Source: Alphaproteobacteria bacterium (GTDB lineage Bacteria > Pseudomonadota > Alphaproteobacteria > Rhodobacterales > Rhodobacteraceae). Taken from it: 64,000 nucleotides of DNA. A model generated the notes under the pieces. That model saw nothing but the letters and a program-made list of their open reading frames with translations. It was not told where the DNA came from and searched no databases. The DNA is taken from positions 62,001 through 126,000 of the forward strand of contig JAUHVK010000002.1 in the NCBI GenBank assembly GCA_030425145.1, written 5' to 3'. Shown in pieces: positions 10,161 through 19,754 of the stretch (positions are counted from its first letter, which is position 1; every line of letters begins with the position of its first letter). The translations under genes and the position numbers were made by a program.

Positions 10161-10567
10161 GTCTCGTCATCCTTTTTGTCGTCTTCCATCACCTCGCGCG
10201 CGAGTTCCATCGCGCGGGTCATGGCGGGGATACCTGCGAACATCGACATTTGGGCGATGGTCTCGGCAATTTCGTCTTTCGTGGCACCGGCTTCGGTTGC
10301 GTGGCGCACGGTCATGCGGAACGGCGTTTCCGCCTGTGCGCCCTGCATGGTCATGCCCGCTATCGTCAGCAAGAGCCTTGTCTTCGCATCAAGCCCATCT
10401 TTGCTGATGCCCTTGCCGAACCACATCTCCATGGCGTCTTTCGGCATGGTCGGCCACATCTTTTCGAAACCCTTCGGGTCGAACGACGTCAGCGCAGGGT
10501 TGAAGGCACGCGCCATCTCCTGCGCCTGCTGCATCATCAACTCGAAAGGGGTCTTGGCATCGCTCAT
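10157..10567 (-). CDS. Carboxymuconolactone decarboxylase/AhpD-fold protein inside nuo
   Basis: 136 residues, all-alpha and cytoplasmic. The second half matches the carboxymuconolactone decarboxylase family (hydrophobic helix, then [18 protein letters not shown] and a Met-rich helix). The redox CxxC of AhpD peroxidases is absent; the protein contains no cysteine, so peroxidase chemistry is unlikely. Its start overlaps the nuoI stop (ATGA) and its end overlaps nuoJ, so expression is tightly tied to complex I. A role in assembly or in quinone or flavin handling is conceivable but only inference. The longer open frame to 10750 runs into nuoI and is rejected. Confidence 0.8.
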   Translation of the reverse strand: MSDAKTPFELMMQQAQEMARAFNPALTSFDPKGFEKMWPTMPKDAMEMWFGKGISKDGLDAKTRLLLTIAGMTMQGAQAETPFRMTVRHATEAGATKDEIAETIAQMSMFAGIPAMTRAMELAREVMEDDKKDDET

Positions 10568-11058
10568 CGGTACGGCGCATCCAGTTCGAGGTTGCGCGCG
10601 ATCTCGGCTTCCCAGCGGTCGCCGTTGTCCAAGAGCTTGGCCTTGTCGTAGTAAAGCTCTTCCCGGGTCTCGGTCGAGAACTCGAAGTTCGGACCTTCGA
10701 CAATCGCATCCACCGGGCAAGCTTCCTGGCAGAAGCCGCAATAGATGCACTTGGTCATGTCGATGTCATAGCGCGTGGTGCGGCGCGAACCGTCATCACG
10801 GGGTTCCGCGTCGATGGTGATCGCCTGTGCCGGGCAGATCGCTTCGCACAGTTTACAGGCAATGCAACGCTCTTCGCCATTCGGGTAGCGGCGCAGCGCG
10901 TGTTCACCGCGGAAACGCGGGGACAGCGGGCCTTTTTCGTGCGGGTAGTTCACGGTTGCCTTGGGCGCAAAGAAGTACTTGAGGCCCAGTTTCATGCCGA
11001 CCCAGAAATCCTGAAGAAGGAAGTACTTGGCAGCGCGTCCGTAGTCGATATTCGCCAT
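10564..11058 (-). CDS. nuoI: NADH-quinone oxidoreductase subunit I
   Basis: 164-residue peripheral-arm subunit carrying two [4Fe-4S] clusters (N6a, N6b). Two ferredoxin motifs are intact: [12 protein letters not shown] and [12 protein letters not shown]. The N-terminal amphipathic helix (residues about 1-30) docks on the membrane arm. It follows nuoH by 12 bases and overlaps the next gene by four. Length is normal for alphaproteobacterial NuoI. Confidence 0.97.
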   Translation of the reverse strand: MANIDYGRAAKYFLLQDFWVGMKLGLKYFFAPKATVNYPHEKGPLSPRFRGEHALRRYPNGEERCIACKLCEAICPAQAITIDAEPRDDGSRRTTRYDIDMTKCIYCGFCQEACPVDAIVEGPNFEFSTETREELYYDKAKLLDNGDRWEAEIARNLELDAPYR

Positions 11059-11070
11059 CTTGACCTCTCC

Positions 11071-12099
11071 TTATACCCAGCGCGCGAAGGCGCCCCAGAA
11101 CCAGTCGAATTTCGCGGCAAAGGCCACGAAGACCACCCAGATCAGCGAGAACGGCAGGAACACTTTCCAACCAATCCGCATCAGCTGGTCATAGCGGTAG
11201 CGAGGTGTGATCGCCTTCACCATCGCGAAGATGAAGAAGAAGAACGCCATCTTGCCGACCATCCACAGAGCGCCATCCGGGATGCCCGGGATCGGCGACA
11301 GCCAACCGCCGAAGAACAGCAGCGAGGTCAGCGCGCACATCAGGAAGATCGCGATATACTCACCCGCCATGAAGAGCAGGAACGGCGTCGAGGAGTATTC
11401 CACCTGATAACCCGCGACGAGTTCCGATTCCGCTTCGGGAAGGTCAAACGGCGGGCGGTTCGTTTCGGCCAGCGCCGAGATGAAAAACAGGAACACCATC
11501 GGGAAATGCGGCAGCCAGTACCACGAGAAGAACCCGAAATCGCCGTCCTGCGCCCGCACGATGTCACCAAAGTTCATCGATCCGGTCGAAATGATGATGC
11601 CGATGATGATCAGACCCAGCGACACTTCGTAGGAGATCATCTGCGCGGCAGAGCGCAGCGAGCCAAGGAACGGGTATTTCGAGTTAGACGCCCATCCACC
11701 CATGATCACGCCGTACACCTCGAGCGAGGACACAGCGAAAACATACAGGATCGCCACGTTGATGTCCGAAAGAACCCAGGTGTCGTTGAACGGGATCACC
11801 GCCCAGGCGATCATCGCCAGAACGAAACTTGTCATCGGCGCCAGCATGAAAACCGGCTTGTCAGCACCCGCAGGCACGACAACCTCTTTCACGACATATT
11901 TCAGCGCGTCAGCCACGGTCTGAAGCAAACCGTAAGCGCCCACGACGTTGGGACCGCGCCGCATCTGGACAGCCGCCCAGATTTTGCGGTCGCCATAAAC
12001 GAGGAACAGAAGGCTCACCATCACAAAGCCCAGTACCGCAAGACACTGTGCGACGATGATCACGCCGATCCCAAGGGGGGTGGTAAAGAAGTCAGCCAT
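11071..12099 (-). CDS. nuoH: NADH-quinone oxidoreductase subunit H
   Basis: Membrane subunit that forms part of the quinone chamber; 342 residues from the ATG at 12099. The alternative start at 12132 would overlap the upstream lipoprotein gene. Eight or so hydrophobic helices are seen, with the conserved loops [20 protein letters not shown] and [19 protein letters not shown], the latter carrying the acidic residues at the quinone site. It sits between a lipoprotein gene and nuoI. Confidence 0.96.
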   Translation of the reverse strand: MADFFTTPLGIGVIIVAQCLAVLGFVMVSLLFLVYGDRKIWAAVQMRRGPNVVGAYGLLQTVADALKYVVKEVVVPAGADKPVFMLAPMTSFVLAMIAWAVIPFNDTWVLSDINVAILYVFAVSSLEVYGVIMGGWASNSKYPFLGSLRSAAQMISYEVSLGLIIIGIIISTGSMNFGDIVRAQDGDFGFFSWYWLPHFPMVFLFFISALAETNRPPFDLPEAESELVAGYQVEYSSTPFLLFMAGEYIAIFLMCALTSLLFFGGWLSPIPGIPDGALWMVGKMAFFFFIFAMVKAITPRYRYDQLMRIGWKVFLPFSLIWVVFVAFAAKFDWFWGAFARWV

Positions 12100-12106
12100 C
12101 ACGTCC

Positions 12107-12508
12107 TCAAACCATCGGTATTCCGTTTTCAACGCAGGAGGCGGACACGACTTCGGCGTCGATGGTCCTCACCCCACGGGGCAGCGCCGGCGAGATGGTG
12201 TAAACCGCATCTCCTCGCCAGAGGCCAGCCTCTTTGTATACATTTGTGCGCAAATGCCGCGCAAAACCGTAACCGCGGATCAGCGCGTACTGCGCCGCCG
12301 CACATTCGGCATAATCTTCGACGTCCGAAGGCCCGCGAGCCCCGAACATCGACACATCGAATTGCACCAGATCACCATCGAGCAAAGTGGTCAGCACCCC
12401 TTCGTATTCGGGCGAAAAACGCTGCACGTCGGGCTGCGCTGCATCGCACCCAGACAAACCGCCCACCATCGCGAAGGCGACGGGTGTTATGACCGCCAGA
12501 TGGCGCAT
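12107..12508 (-). CDS. Small predicted lipoprotein between nuoG and nuoH
   Basis: 133 residues from the ATG at 12508, which has GGAG eight bases upstream; a GTG at 12517 overlapping the nuoG stop is the alternative. Residues 1-20 are a signal peptide and the lipobox G-L-S-G ends at Cys21, so the protein should be anchored in the periplasm-facing membrane. The mature part has no motif I recognise; it contains two further Cys that might pair. It is embedded in the complex I operon, suggesting coexpression, but no function can be assigned. Confidence 0.7.
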   Translation of the reverse strand: MRHLAVITPVAFAMVGGLSGCDAAQPDVQRFSPEYEGVLTTLLDGDLVQFDVSMFGARGPSDVEDYAECAAAQYALIRGYGFARHLRTNVYKEAGLWRGDAVYTISPALPRGVRTIDAEVVSASCVENGIPMV

Positions 12509-12513
12509 CACGC

Positions 12514-14532
12514 TCACTCCGCCGCGATCTTGGTGTCCTTGCGGGCTTTCACACCCGCAGAAAGTTCCGCCATCAAGGTGCTGGCACGCGCGATCGGGTT
12601 GGTCAGGTAGAAATCCTGGATCGCGTTGCGGAAATCCGCATTGCCCAGCTTGCCCGCAGCTTCAGCTTTCCACTCGTTCTCTGGCACCTGGTCGATCATC
12701 GCCAGATGCGGCACGTCCTTGACCAAAGCCTGACGCAGCTGCGCAAGGCTGTCGAAGGGCAGCGCTGCGCCCAGTTCGGCCGACAAGGCCCGCAGGATGG
12801 CCCAGTTTTCCTTGGCCTCACCCGGCGCGAATCCGGCGCGCAATGCAAGTTGCGGACGACCTTCGGTGTTGACGAACAGACCCTGCTCTTCCGTGTACGC
12901 CGCACCCGGAAGAATGATGTCAGCGCGATGTGCGCCGCGATCACCATGGCTGCCCTGATAGATCACAAACGGACCAGCAGCGATTTCCACCTCGTCTGCG
13001 CCAAGGTTGTAGATCACCTCCGCGCCCTCGATGGCTTTTTCCATGCCCCCTTCGGTCGTGCAGCCCGTATCCATCGCACCGACGCGACCTGCCGCGGTGT
13101 GCAGAACCAGCATCCTGGCTGCGGACTTTTCGACAATCGACTGGACGGTTCCCAGAACGGCAGCGCCATCGGCCTCGCGCAGAGCGCCCTGCCCGACGAT
13201 CACAACGCAGGATTTGTCAGCAAGTTCGGACATATCCAAACCGGCGACATGCGCAAGAGCCTCACGGCCAGTGCCCATGTGCTCATAGTCGTATGTCAGA
13301 TCAACGGCTTCACCCACCACGATGACGTCCGCACCTGCGGCCCACGCCTTGCGGATGCGGGCATTCAGTACCGGCGCTTCATCACGCGGGTTGGTGCCGA
13401 TCAGCAGGATCTTGTCAGCAGCATCGATATCTTCAATGGCAGCGGAGCCAACGTAACCGGACCGGTTGCCGGCCGGCAGCTTGGCGCCATCGGTGCGGCA
13501 TTCGACGTTGCCGCCCAGCCCCTCGATCAGTTGCTTCAGCGCATAGGCAGCTTCGGTCGGAGCCAGATCGCCAACAAGGCCAGCAACCTTCTTGCCTTTC
13601 ATTGCCTCGGCGGCCTTGGTCAGCGCCTCGGGCCACGAGGCCGGGCGCAGCTTGCCGTTCTCCCGGATATACGGCTTGTCCAGACGCTGACGGCGCAGAC
13701 CGTCCCAGACAAAGCGTGTCTTGTCGGAAATCCATTCCTCGTTCACGCCGTCATGGTTGCGCGGCAGGAAGCGCATCACTTCGCGGCCCTTGGTATCGAC
13801 GCGAATGTTGGACCCAAGCGCATCCATCACGTCGATGGATTCGGTCTTGGTCAGCTCCCACGGACGTGCGGTGAAAGCGTAAGGCTTCGACACCAGAGCA
13901 CCCACCGGGCAGAGGTCAATGATGTTTCCCTGCATGTTGGAATTCAGCGTTTCGCCCAGATAAGACGTGATCTCGGCGTCTTCGCCCCGACCCGTCTGGC
14001 CCATCTGGTTGATCCCGGCCACCTCGGTGGTGAATCGCACACAGCGGGTGCACGAGATGCAGCGCGTCATGTGAGTTTCGACCAGCGGGCCAAGGTCCAG
14101 GTCTTCGACCGCGCGCTTGGGTTCGCGGAAGCGGCTGAAATCGACACCGTAGGCCATCGCCTGATCCTGAAGGTCACATTCGCCACCCTGGTCACAGATC
14201 GGGCAATCCAGCGGGTGGTTGATGAGCAGGAACTCCATCACGCCTTCGCGGGCCTTTTTGACCATCGGGCTGTTGGTCTTGACCACCGGCGGCTGACCTT
14301 CCGGCCCGGGGCGCAGATCGCGCACCTGCATCGCACAGCTTGCGGCGGGCTTGGGCGGGCCACCAACCACTTCGACAAGACACATCCGGCAGTTGCCAGC
14401 GATGGACAGACGCTCATGATAGCAGAAGCGCGGAACCTCAATCCCGGCCTGTTCACAGGCCTGGATCAGCGTCATCGCGCCGTCCACTTCAATCTCGTTT
14501 CCATCAATGTTGATCTTGCGCAAGTCAGACAT
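12514..14532 (-). CDS. nuoG: NADH-quinone oxidoreductase subunit G
   Basis: 672 residues from the ATG at 14532 (MSDLRKI). The N-terminus holds a plant-type [2Fe-2S] ferredoxin domain (Cys in [18 protein letters not shown]), then the His-Cys3 cluster region [13 protein letters not shown], and a [4Fe-4S] motif [10 protein letters not shown] followed by C-P-V-G-A-L. The rest is the molybdopterin-oxidoreductase-like fold without cofactor. It is separated from the nuoA-F half by a terminator and two small genes, and preceded by a 197-bp gap that may hold its own promoter. Confidence 0.96.
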   Translation of the reverse strand: MSDLRKINIDGNEIEVDGAMTLIQACEQAGIEVPRFCYHERLSIAGNCRMCLVEVVGGPPKPAASCAMQVRDLRPGPEGQPPVVKTNSPMVKKAREGVMEFLLINHPLDCPICDQGGECDLQDQAMAYGVDFSRFREPKRAVEDLDLGPLVETHMTRCISCTRCVRFTTEVAGINQMGQTGRGEDAEITSYLGETLNSNMQGNIIDLCPVGALVSKPYAFTARPWELTKTESIDVMDALGSNIRVDTKGREVMRFLPRNHDGVNEEWISDKTRFVWDGLRRQRLDKPYIRENGKLRPASWPEALTKAAEAMKGKKVAGLVGDLAPTEAAYALKQLIEGLGGNVECRTDGAKLPAGNRSGYVGSAAIEDIDAADKILLIGTNPRDEAPVLNARIRKAWAAGADVIVVGEAVDLTYDYEHMGTGREALAHVAGLDMSELADKSCVVIVGQGALREADGAAVLGTVQSIVEKSAARMLVLHTAAGRVGAMDTGCTTEGGMEKAIEGAEVIYNLGADEVEIAAGPFVIYQGSHGDRGAHRADIILPGAAYTEEQGLFVNTEGRPQLALRAGFAPGEAKENWAILRALSAELGAALPFDSLAQLRQALVKDVPHLAMIDQVPENEWKAEAAGKLGNADFRNAIQDFYLTNPIARASTLMAELSAGVKARKDTKIAAE

Positions 14533-14729
14533 GCCCGAGCCCTTTGTTCCCATTTGGCTGGCGCAGTCGATGCCGCGGCAAACGGGCGATCGGCTGACGT
14601 CGCCTGCCTTCTAACGCGGGTTATCGAATTAGGCCAGATGTTCAGGCAAAAAGATGCGGGGAAATATCGAAGCGGTGTGCTTTTTTCTGCACCTGCACAA
14701 AACGCCTCAAAACCAACGCTGTCAAAAGG
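14533..14729 (-). promoter_or_regulatory. Upstream region of nuoG with possible promoters
   Basis: This 197-bp gap holds no plausible gene. On the minus strand a perfect TTGACA lies at 14725-14720 with only a weak -10 (TTTTGT) 17 bases on; a second candidate has TTGCCT and GATAAC with an 18-base spacer nearer nuoG. Because nuoF is followed by a strong terminator, some promoter must serve nuoG-N, either here or upstream of the 15216-15548 gene. Assignment is tentative. Confidence 0.3.
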
Positions 14730-15125
14730 TTATCTGAGCAACTGTCCAATAAGGGTCTGGGTTTTAATCTGTTCCTGACCAAACTGGCACAGTGCAGGGA
14801 TGTCATCAGGACGCACGCCGTTGGCTAGCAGGTAGTTTTCGGCCTTGTCCTTCATCCGCGCTTTCTCGGATTTGGACGTGACATAGGCTTCGACCTCTTC
14901 TTCGGTATAGCCCAGATCGCGCGCCAAAGACTTCAAACGCGAGAGCTCCGAATACGCACGCACCAGACGCGCGTTGATGTCATTGCAGGATTTGCGGATC
15001 GCATCGGCAATCGCCACATGCATGAGCGCATCGTCAATCTCGTCCACCTCCCGCAAGGGCGGCTTGGCAGAGGCAGCGCCTCCGAAAGTGAGGGTCGCAA
15101 TCAAAAAGGCCGTCAAGAGTCGCAT
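14730..15125 (-). CDS. Periplasmic DUF5333-type protein
   Basis: 131 residues from the ATG at 15125. Residues 1-20 form a Sec signal peptide ending A-S-A, after which the mature protein begins K-P-P-L-R-E-V-D-E-I-D-D. Two Cys (in KSCNDIN and ALCQFG) could form a disulfide. The pattern agrees with the DUF5333 family of Rhodobacteraceae as I remember it. It lies in the same direction between a lipoprotein gene and nuoG; function unknown. Confidence 0.72.
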   Translation of the reverse strand: MRLLTAFLIATLTFGGAASAKPPLREVDEIDDALMHVAIADAIRKSCNDINARLVRAYSELSRLKSLARDLGYTEEEVEAYVTSKSEKARMKDKAENYLLANGVRPDDIPALCQFGQEQIKTQTLIGQLLR

Positions 15126-15215
15126 TGAGTCTTCCGCGTTGGTCTGATGCAAATATGGGGTCGCGGGCGACGGCTATTCAATATCAGGCGTCAACTCAAT
15201 TGCCATTTCAGCGCG

Positions 15216-15548
15216 TTATGGCTCAATACAGCGTCCGGACAGGATCACGCGGTCATCTTCGATCAACAATTGATCATCCGGCACATCCGGACCGTTGGTC
15301 CAAGAGACATCCGAACTGCCGAGATAGGCAATGCAGTGCTGGACCACCTGATAGGCCGCCGCCTGTTTCGACCCTTCAAGACTGACCGAAGCCGGACCAC
15401 CCTGAGCAACAAAAGCCGCACGATCGCCGCGCTCCGAGCGCAAATCGCCGCCGAACCGCGTGCCTTCGAACGTCACGGTGTCCAGATCGCTCTGCCCGCA
15501 AGCTGCCAGCAGACACAGGACCGATGCACAGAGCCAACCAGTTTTCAT
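15216..15548 (-). CDS. Small predicted lipoprotein downstream of the nuoF terminator
   Basis: 110 residues from the ATG at 15548. The signal peptide ends in L-L-A-A with the lipid-bearing Cys17. The mature domain is small, has a Cys in VVQHCIAYLG and one at the C-terminus (SGRC), and shows no family I can name. It is the first gene after the terminator at 15637-15663, so a promoter for the nuoG half may lie at about 15550-15636. Function unknown. Confidence 0.65.
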   Translation of the reverse strand: MKTGWLCASVLCLLAACGQSDLDTVTFEGTRFGGDLRSERGDRAAFVAQGGPASVSLEGSKQAAAYQVVQHCIAYLGSSDVSWTNGPDVPDDQLLIEDDRVILSGRCIEP

Positions 15549-15636
15549 GGAGCTACCCCTTGGAATGTCTTGCCGCACCATGCGCTTAGACGCGGCAGGC
15601 TTGCAACCCCCGAGCGGGTCGATGACGCCTGAAACG

Positions 15637-15663
15637 AAAAAAGGCGCTCGGAAGCGCCTTTTT
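15637..15663 (-). terminator. Rho-independent terminator after nuoF
   Basis: An 8-bp stem AAGGCGCT/AGCGCCTT with loop CGGA is flanked by A and T runs, so it has a T-tract on both strands. It lies 37 bases past the nuoF stop. This is the most canonical intrinsic terminator in the window and it splits the nuo locus in two. Confidence 0.85.
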
Positions 15664-15700
15664 CAAAGACCAAGAGAATGGCTACCAAACCGTTCCCCGA

Positions 15701-16999
15701 TTACTCGGCAGCAACCGCACTGACGCGACCGGTCTTCTGTGCCTTGATGCGGTCCTCGATCTCGTCACGGAAGTTCTTGATGAGACCCTGGATCGGCCAG
15801 GCCGCCGCATCACCAAGTGCACAGATCGTGTGGCCTTCAACCTGCTTGGTCACGTCGAAGAGCATATCGATTTCCTCGACATCGGCCTCGCCACGCACCA
15901 GACGGTCCATCACGCGCATCATCCAGCCGGTGCCTTCGCGGCACGGCGTGCACTGGCCGCAGCTTTCGTGCTTGTAGAACTTGGACAGACGCCAGATCGC
16001 TTTGATGATGTCGGTGGACTGGTCCATCACGATCACCGCCGCGGTTCCAAGGCCCGAACCAAGTTCGCCGCGCAGGTAGTCGAAATCCATGATCGCATCG
16101 CGCATGTTTTCGCCGCGCACGCAAGGCACTGACGATCCGCCGGGAATGACCGCTTTGAGGTTGTCCCAGCCGCCGCGAATGCCGCCGCAATGCTTTTCGA
16201 TCAGTTCTTCGAACGAGATCGACATCGCCTCTTCGACCACACACGGGTTGTTCACATGGCCCGAGATGGCAAAGAGCTTGGTGCCCGCGTTGTTCTGGCG
16301 GCCAAAGCTCGAGAACCATTCGCCACCTCGACGCAGAATCGTCGGCACAACAGCGATGGATTCCACGTTGTTCACAGTCGTCGGGCAACCATAAAGACCC
16401 GAACCCGCCGGAAAAGGCGGCTTCATGCGCGGCATGCCTTTCTTGCCTTCAAGGCTTTCAAGCAGCGCGGTTTCTTCACCGCAGATATACGCACCCGCAC
16501 CATGATGCAGATAGAGATCGAAGTCCCAGCCCGACCCGGCTGCGTTCTTGCCCAGCAATCCGGCGTCATACGCTTCGTCGATGGCGTTCTGGAGCGCCTC
16601 TTTTTCGCGGATATATTCGCCGCGAATGTAGATGTAGCAGGCATGCGCCTGCATCGCGAAGGACGCGATCAGGCAGCCTTCGATCAGCGTGTGCGGATCG
16701 TGGCGCATGATTTCACGGTCTTTACAGGTGCCCGGCTCGGATTCGTCGGCGTTCACAACAAGGTAGCTGGGACGCCCGTCGCTTTCCTTGGGCATGAACG
16801 ACCACTTAAGACCGGTCGGAAAGCCCGCACCGCCCCGGCCGCGCAGACCAGACGCTTTCATCTCGTCGATGATCCAGTCCCTGCCCTTTTCAATGAGCTT
16901 GGCCGTGCCATCCCAATGGCCGCGCGCCTGCGCTCCTTTGAGGGTCCGGTCATGCATCCCGTAGATATTGGTAAAGATCCGGTCCTGATCGCTCAGCAT
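15701..16999 (-). CDS. nuoF: NADH-quinone oxidoreductase subunit F (NADH/FMN binding)
   Basis: 432 residues, normal length. It binds NADH and FMN ([13 protein letters not shown] glycine-rich region near residue 55; [15 protein letters not shown] region) and carries the N3 [4Fe-4S] cluster ([12 protein letters not shown], with a fourth Cys downstream in HTICALGDA). It accepts electrons from NADH and passes them to NuoG, with NuoE alongside. It starts three bases after the DUF5337-type gene and is followed by the terminator at 15637-15663. Confidence 0.97.
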   Translation of the reverse strand: MLSDQDRIFTNIYGMHDRTLKGAQARGHWDGTAKLIEKGRDWIIDEMKASGLRGRGGAGFPTGLKWSFMPKESDGRPSYLVVNADESEPGTCKDREIMRHDPHTLIEGCLIASFAMQAHACYIYIRGEYIREKEALQNAIDEAYDAGLLGKNAAGSGWDFDLYLHHGAGAYICGEETALLESLEGKKGMPRMKPPFPAGSGLYGCPTTVNNVESIAVVPTILRRGGEWFSSFGRQNNAGTKLFAISGHVNNPCVVEEAMSISFEELIEKHCGGIRGGWDNLKAVIPGGSSVPCVRGENMRDAIMDFDYLRGELGSGLGTAAVIVMDQSTDIIKAIWRLSKFYKHESCGQCTPCREGTGWMMRVMDRLVRGEADVEEIDMLFDVTKQVEGHTICALGDAAAWPIQGLIKNFRDEIEDRIKAQKTGRVSAVAAE

Positions 17000-17002
17000 T
17001 GC

Positions 17003-17221
17003 TCAATCCTTGTCAGTCTGGCGCGCTCGCCAGAGTTGGTATGTCATCCAGAGTGCTGCCCCGAACCCCGCCAGTGCGGCGAGGTCGAACAGCGCCCGGA
17101 CCCGGTGGCTCCAGCCATATTCGGATCCAAGGGCAGTCACCAGAATCCAGAAGACGCCTATGGCCGCAATGAACAGCGCGATCCGCCGTCCCTTCCGTGC
17201 TTCTTCTGAATCCCGGCTCAT
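17003..17221 (-). CDS. Small DUF5337-type membrane protein in nuo
   Basis: 72 residues with a charged N-terminus (SRDSEEARKGRR) and two hydrophobic helices at about 14-31 and 42-62, then a basic-acidic tail. This matches the DUF5337 proteins that accompany nuoF in Rhodobacteraceae (from memory). It is spaced 19 bases from the preceding gene and three from nuoF, so it is very probably cotranscribed. Function unknown; a complex I assembly or accessory role is inference from position. Confidence 0.78.
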   Translation of the reverse strand: MSRDSEEARKGRRIALFIAAIGVFWILVTALGSEYGWSHRVRALFDLAALAGFGAALWMTYQLWRARQTDKD

Positions 17222-17240
17222 TGTTTGGTCTCAACCCCCG

Positions 17241-18095
17241 TCAGTACACGCCACCTTCGTCGACGCGCTTGGAGAATTCGGTTTCCCCGCCAGAGGCGAG
17301 AATCTTTGCTTGTTCGACCCAGTTATCCCGAGACACGCGGCCTTTGAAGCCTGCGAGATTGGCATTGACCCATGCCTCTTCGTCAGCGGTCCAGTTCGCG
17401 ATCTGGTCGAAATGATAAAAACCCATCGAGTTCAGCAGCTTTTCAAGCTTCGGCCCGACACCTTTTATTTCTTTCAGGTTATCCGGGCCACCTTCGCGGG
17501 CCTCCGACAGCGTTTCGGGCTTGGCGCCTTCGCCACTGCCTTCCAGTTTGCCATCACCGTCATAGTCCGGCGTCGCTTGGGTCGCAGGTTTTGCTTTCGC
17601 AGCGGGCTTGGCTTCGGCTTCGTATTTCCAAGACCCCTTGCGCGATGCGAGCTCCTCCTGCCCCGCGAGCGGTGTGCTTGGCTTCACGCGTGCACCCGCC
17701 TCAGCGGCTGTCTTGGCGGTGGCGGTCTTAGCTTCAGGCTGTGCTTCGGATGCTGCCGCAGCAGGTGCCGGCGACGCTACCGGAGCGGCCTTGGCCGGGC
17801 CGGTGCTTTCATCTGCGGTCTGAGCAGGCGGTGCGGCTTTGGGTGCAGGCGCGGATGTCGCGCTCGCACCGGGTGTGTGAATGTTGGTCGAACCTTGGTC
17901 CGCCGGCAGGTCGCGGCATAAGATCCAGTTGAACGCAAAGCCAAGTACGACGAATGCCAGACCGGCCATGAAGAGCGCACCGATGAAGCCCCAGCCTCCA
18001 ATCGCAAGCAGAAGGATGAAGACAAGCAGCGCCACCCCTGCGGCAAGGCTCCAACATCTACGCTGGCATCCTATGCCGGATTTCTGTTTTTGCAT
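17241..18095 (-). CDS. Membrane-anchored helix-hairpin-helix protein (COG3743 type)
   Basis: 284 residues: two adjacent membrane helices (about 15-35 and 38-58), a long Ala/Pro/Lys-rich linker (about 70-195), then a helix-hairpin-helix module (about 201-284) with K-E-I-K-G-V-G-P-K. The last 84 residues are nearly identical in pattern to the NuoE C-terminus next door, including [13 protein letters not shown] and SGGETEFS. A second shared motif, LAGQxELAxRKGxWKY, lies in the linker. COG3743 is annotated as a predicted nuclease-like domain, but its place in nuo argues for a complex I role. It follows nuoE by 28 bases. Confidence 0.8.
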   Translation of the reverse strand: MQKQKSGIGCQRRCWSLAAGVALLVFILLLAIGGWGFIGALFMAGLAFVVLGFAFNWILCRDLPADQGSTNIHTPGASATSAPAPKAAPPAQTADESTGPAKAAPVASPAPAAAASEAQPEAKTATAKTAAEAGARVKPSTPLAGQEELASRKGSWKYEAEAKPAAKAKPATQATPDYDGDGKLEGSGEGAKPETLSEAREGGPDNLKEIKGVGPKLEKLLNSMGFYHFDQIANWTADEEAWVNANLAGFKGRVSRDNWVEQAKILASGGETEFSKRVDEGGVY

Positions 18096-18123
18096 TCGTA
18101 CTCTCCCTGTCCGTGTTCAGATG

Positions 18124-19380
18124 TTACTTATCGTAAACATCACCTTTCTTAACACGTGCAGAAAACTCGGTCTCGCCGCCTGAGGCAAGTGTCTTGGCCT
18201 GGTCGACCCAATTGTCGCGGGTTACACGACCTTTGAAACCCTCAAGGTTTTGATCGACCCAAGCCACCTCTTCGGCGGTCCAGTTGGCGATCTGATCGAA
18301 GTGATAAAAGCCAAGGCTATTGCAAAGCGCGGCAAGTTTCGGGCCGATGCCTTTGATGCGTTTCAGGTCATCACCCTTGCCGTCGCGCGCCGCGCTCAGG
18401 GTCTCGGGTTTGGTCCCCGGCCCTTCTGCGGCAGGTGTCGCAGGTACGGCTTCTTCCTGTTCGACCTTCTCGGCGGTGGTCGCCTTGGCGTATTTCCAAG
18501 TTCCCTTCCGCGCCGCGAGCTCTGCTTGTCCTGCCAATTCAGCAGACGGCTTGATTGCGGATGTGTCTTGCGACTTCGGTGCATCTGTGGGTTTCGGTGC
18601 GGCCTCGGCTGCGGGGCGCGACGGCGCTGCAACTTCGTTTGCGGCTTTTGCCCGCGTTTGCGGGCGTCCACCGGCATCGCCCCAGGGATGCAGCAGCGGA
18701 ACTTCGGTTCCGTCAATGCGCTTGACGGTGTCTCCGATATCCGTCGCCAGTTGCACAGACGCGTTGTACTGATGACGACCGCTTTCGAACTCGGTCAGGC
18801 TGGTCAGACCGGATTTCGGCTCTGCCGCATAGCGTCCATTCTGCGGGCCCGGGACCGGGACCTTGCCAGCAACCAACTCGTCGAGAATTTCACCAAACCG
18901 TTCGGCGGTCAGATCTTCGTAGTAATCCTTGCCGATCTGCGCCATCGGCGCGTTGGCACACGCACCAAGGCACTCGACCTCTTCCCAGCTGAGCTTGCCA
19001 TCGGCGGACAGAGTGTGCGGCTTCGCAGCGATCTTTTCTTTGCAGACCGCGACCAGATCCTCGGCACCGCAGATCATGCAGGACGTGGTGCCGCAAATCT
19101 GAATATGCGCAACAGAACCAACCGGTTGCAGCTGAAACATGAAGTAGAATGACGCCACTTCGAAGGCCCGCATATTTGCCATACCGAGCATGCTCGCGAC
19201 CGCTTCGATCGCCGGACGGGTCAGCCAACCCTCTTGTTCCTGCGCACGCCAAAGCAGCGGGATGATCGCGCTGGCCTGACGGCCTTCGGGATACTTGGTG
19301 ATCTGCGCTTCGGCCCAGGCTTGGTTCTCTGGGGTGAATGCAAAACTTGCGGGTTGTTCGGAATGAAGGCGTCGTAGCAT
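18124..19380 (-). CDS. nuoE: NADH-quinone oxidoreductase subunit E with C-terminal HhH extension
   Basis: 418 residues, about 2.5 times E. coli NuoE (166 aa). Residues about 1-200 are the thioredoxin-like [2Fe-2S] subunit with ligands in CGTTSCMIC and [11 protein letters not shown] low-complexity Ala/Pro/Lys linker follows, containing the [16 protein letters not shown] motif, and then an HhH module from about residue 333 (KRIKGIGPK). The extension is duplicated in the next gene. It begins 90 bases after the small lipoprotein gene. Confidence 0.95.
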   Translation of the reverse strand: MLRRLHSEQPASFAFTPENQAWAEAQITKYPEGRQASAIIPLLWRAQEQEGWLTRPAIEAVASMLGMANMRAFEVASFYFMFQLQPVGSVAHIQICGTTSCMICGAEDLVAVCKEKIAAKPHTLSADGKLSWEEVECLGACANAPMAQIGKDYYEDLTAERFGEILDELVAGKVPVPGPQNGRYAAEPKSGLTSLTEFESGRHQYNASVQLATDIGDTVKRIDGTEVPLLHPWGDAGGRPQTRAKAANEVAAPSRPAAEAAPKPTDAPKSQDTSAIKPSAELAGQAELAARKGTWKYAKATTAEKVEQEEAVPATPAAEGPGTKPETLSAARDGKGDDLKRIKGIGPKLAALCNSLGFYHFDQIANWTAEEVAWVDQNLEGFKGRVTRDNWVDQAKTLASGGETEFSARVKKGDVYDK

Positions 19381-19470
19381 ATCGTATCCTATTGCGTCAT
19401 CACGCAGACAACGGGAAAAGTCTTGAACGGGTGGTCGCAGCCCAGATGGCGCATATCCGACCCGTCCGGA

Positions 19471-19752
19471 TCATTCCGGTGCGCAGCTCCCTGTGATCAG
19501 GCGAACGCCACCATTCTCAAGCTTGACGGCCTCTTCGGCCGCAACGCGGAAGGCTGCCGTTTCGATGACCTGTTCACGGGTCAGCCCTGTCTGAAGTTCA
19601 ACCGGCAGATAGTCGCTTTCGCCCACAAGTTCGCATCCGATCGAAGCCACGGCCTCATCGAATGCAACAAGATCCTCCTTCGTCACGCCATCGGGAGGCA
19701 TGGCACAGGCGGTCAGCAGACCAATGCCTGCCAGCGGGGCGAAAACACGCAT
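19471..19752 (-). CDS. Small predicted lipoprotein between nuoD and nuoE
   Basis: 93 residues from the ATG at 19752, with a signal peptide and lipobox L-L-T-A before Cys16. The mature part carries two further Cys (SIGCEL and TGSCAPE) likely to form a disulfide and a helix with REQVIETAAFRVAAEEAV. The longer start two codons upstream would overlap the nuoD stop. No known family recognised. It is in the nuo operon. Confidence 0.68.
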   Translation of the reverse strand: MRVFAPLAGIGLLTACAMPPDGVTKEDLVAFDEAVASIGCELVGESDYLPVELQTGLTREQVIETAAFRVAAEEAVKLENGGVRLITGSCAPE

Positions 19753-19754
19753 AC

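Noticed and set aside
10900-12492. A 530-codon plus-strand frame opposite nuoI and nuoH
   Set aside because: Composition is charged and low in hydrophobics, no start context or domain; nuoH and nuoI are certain.
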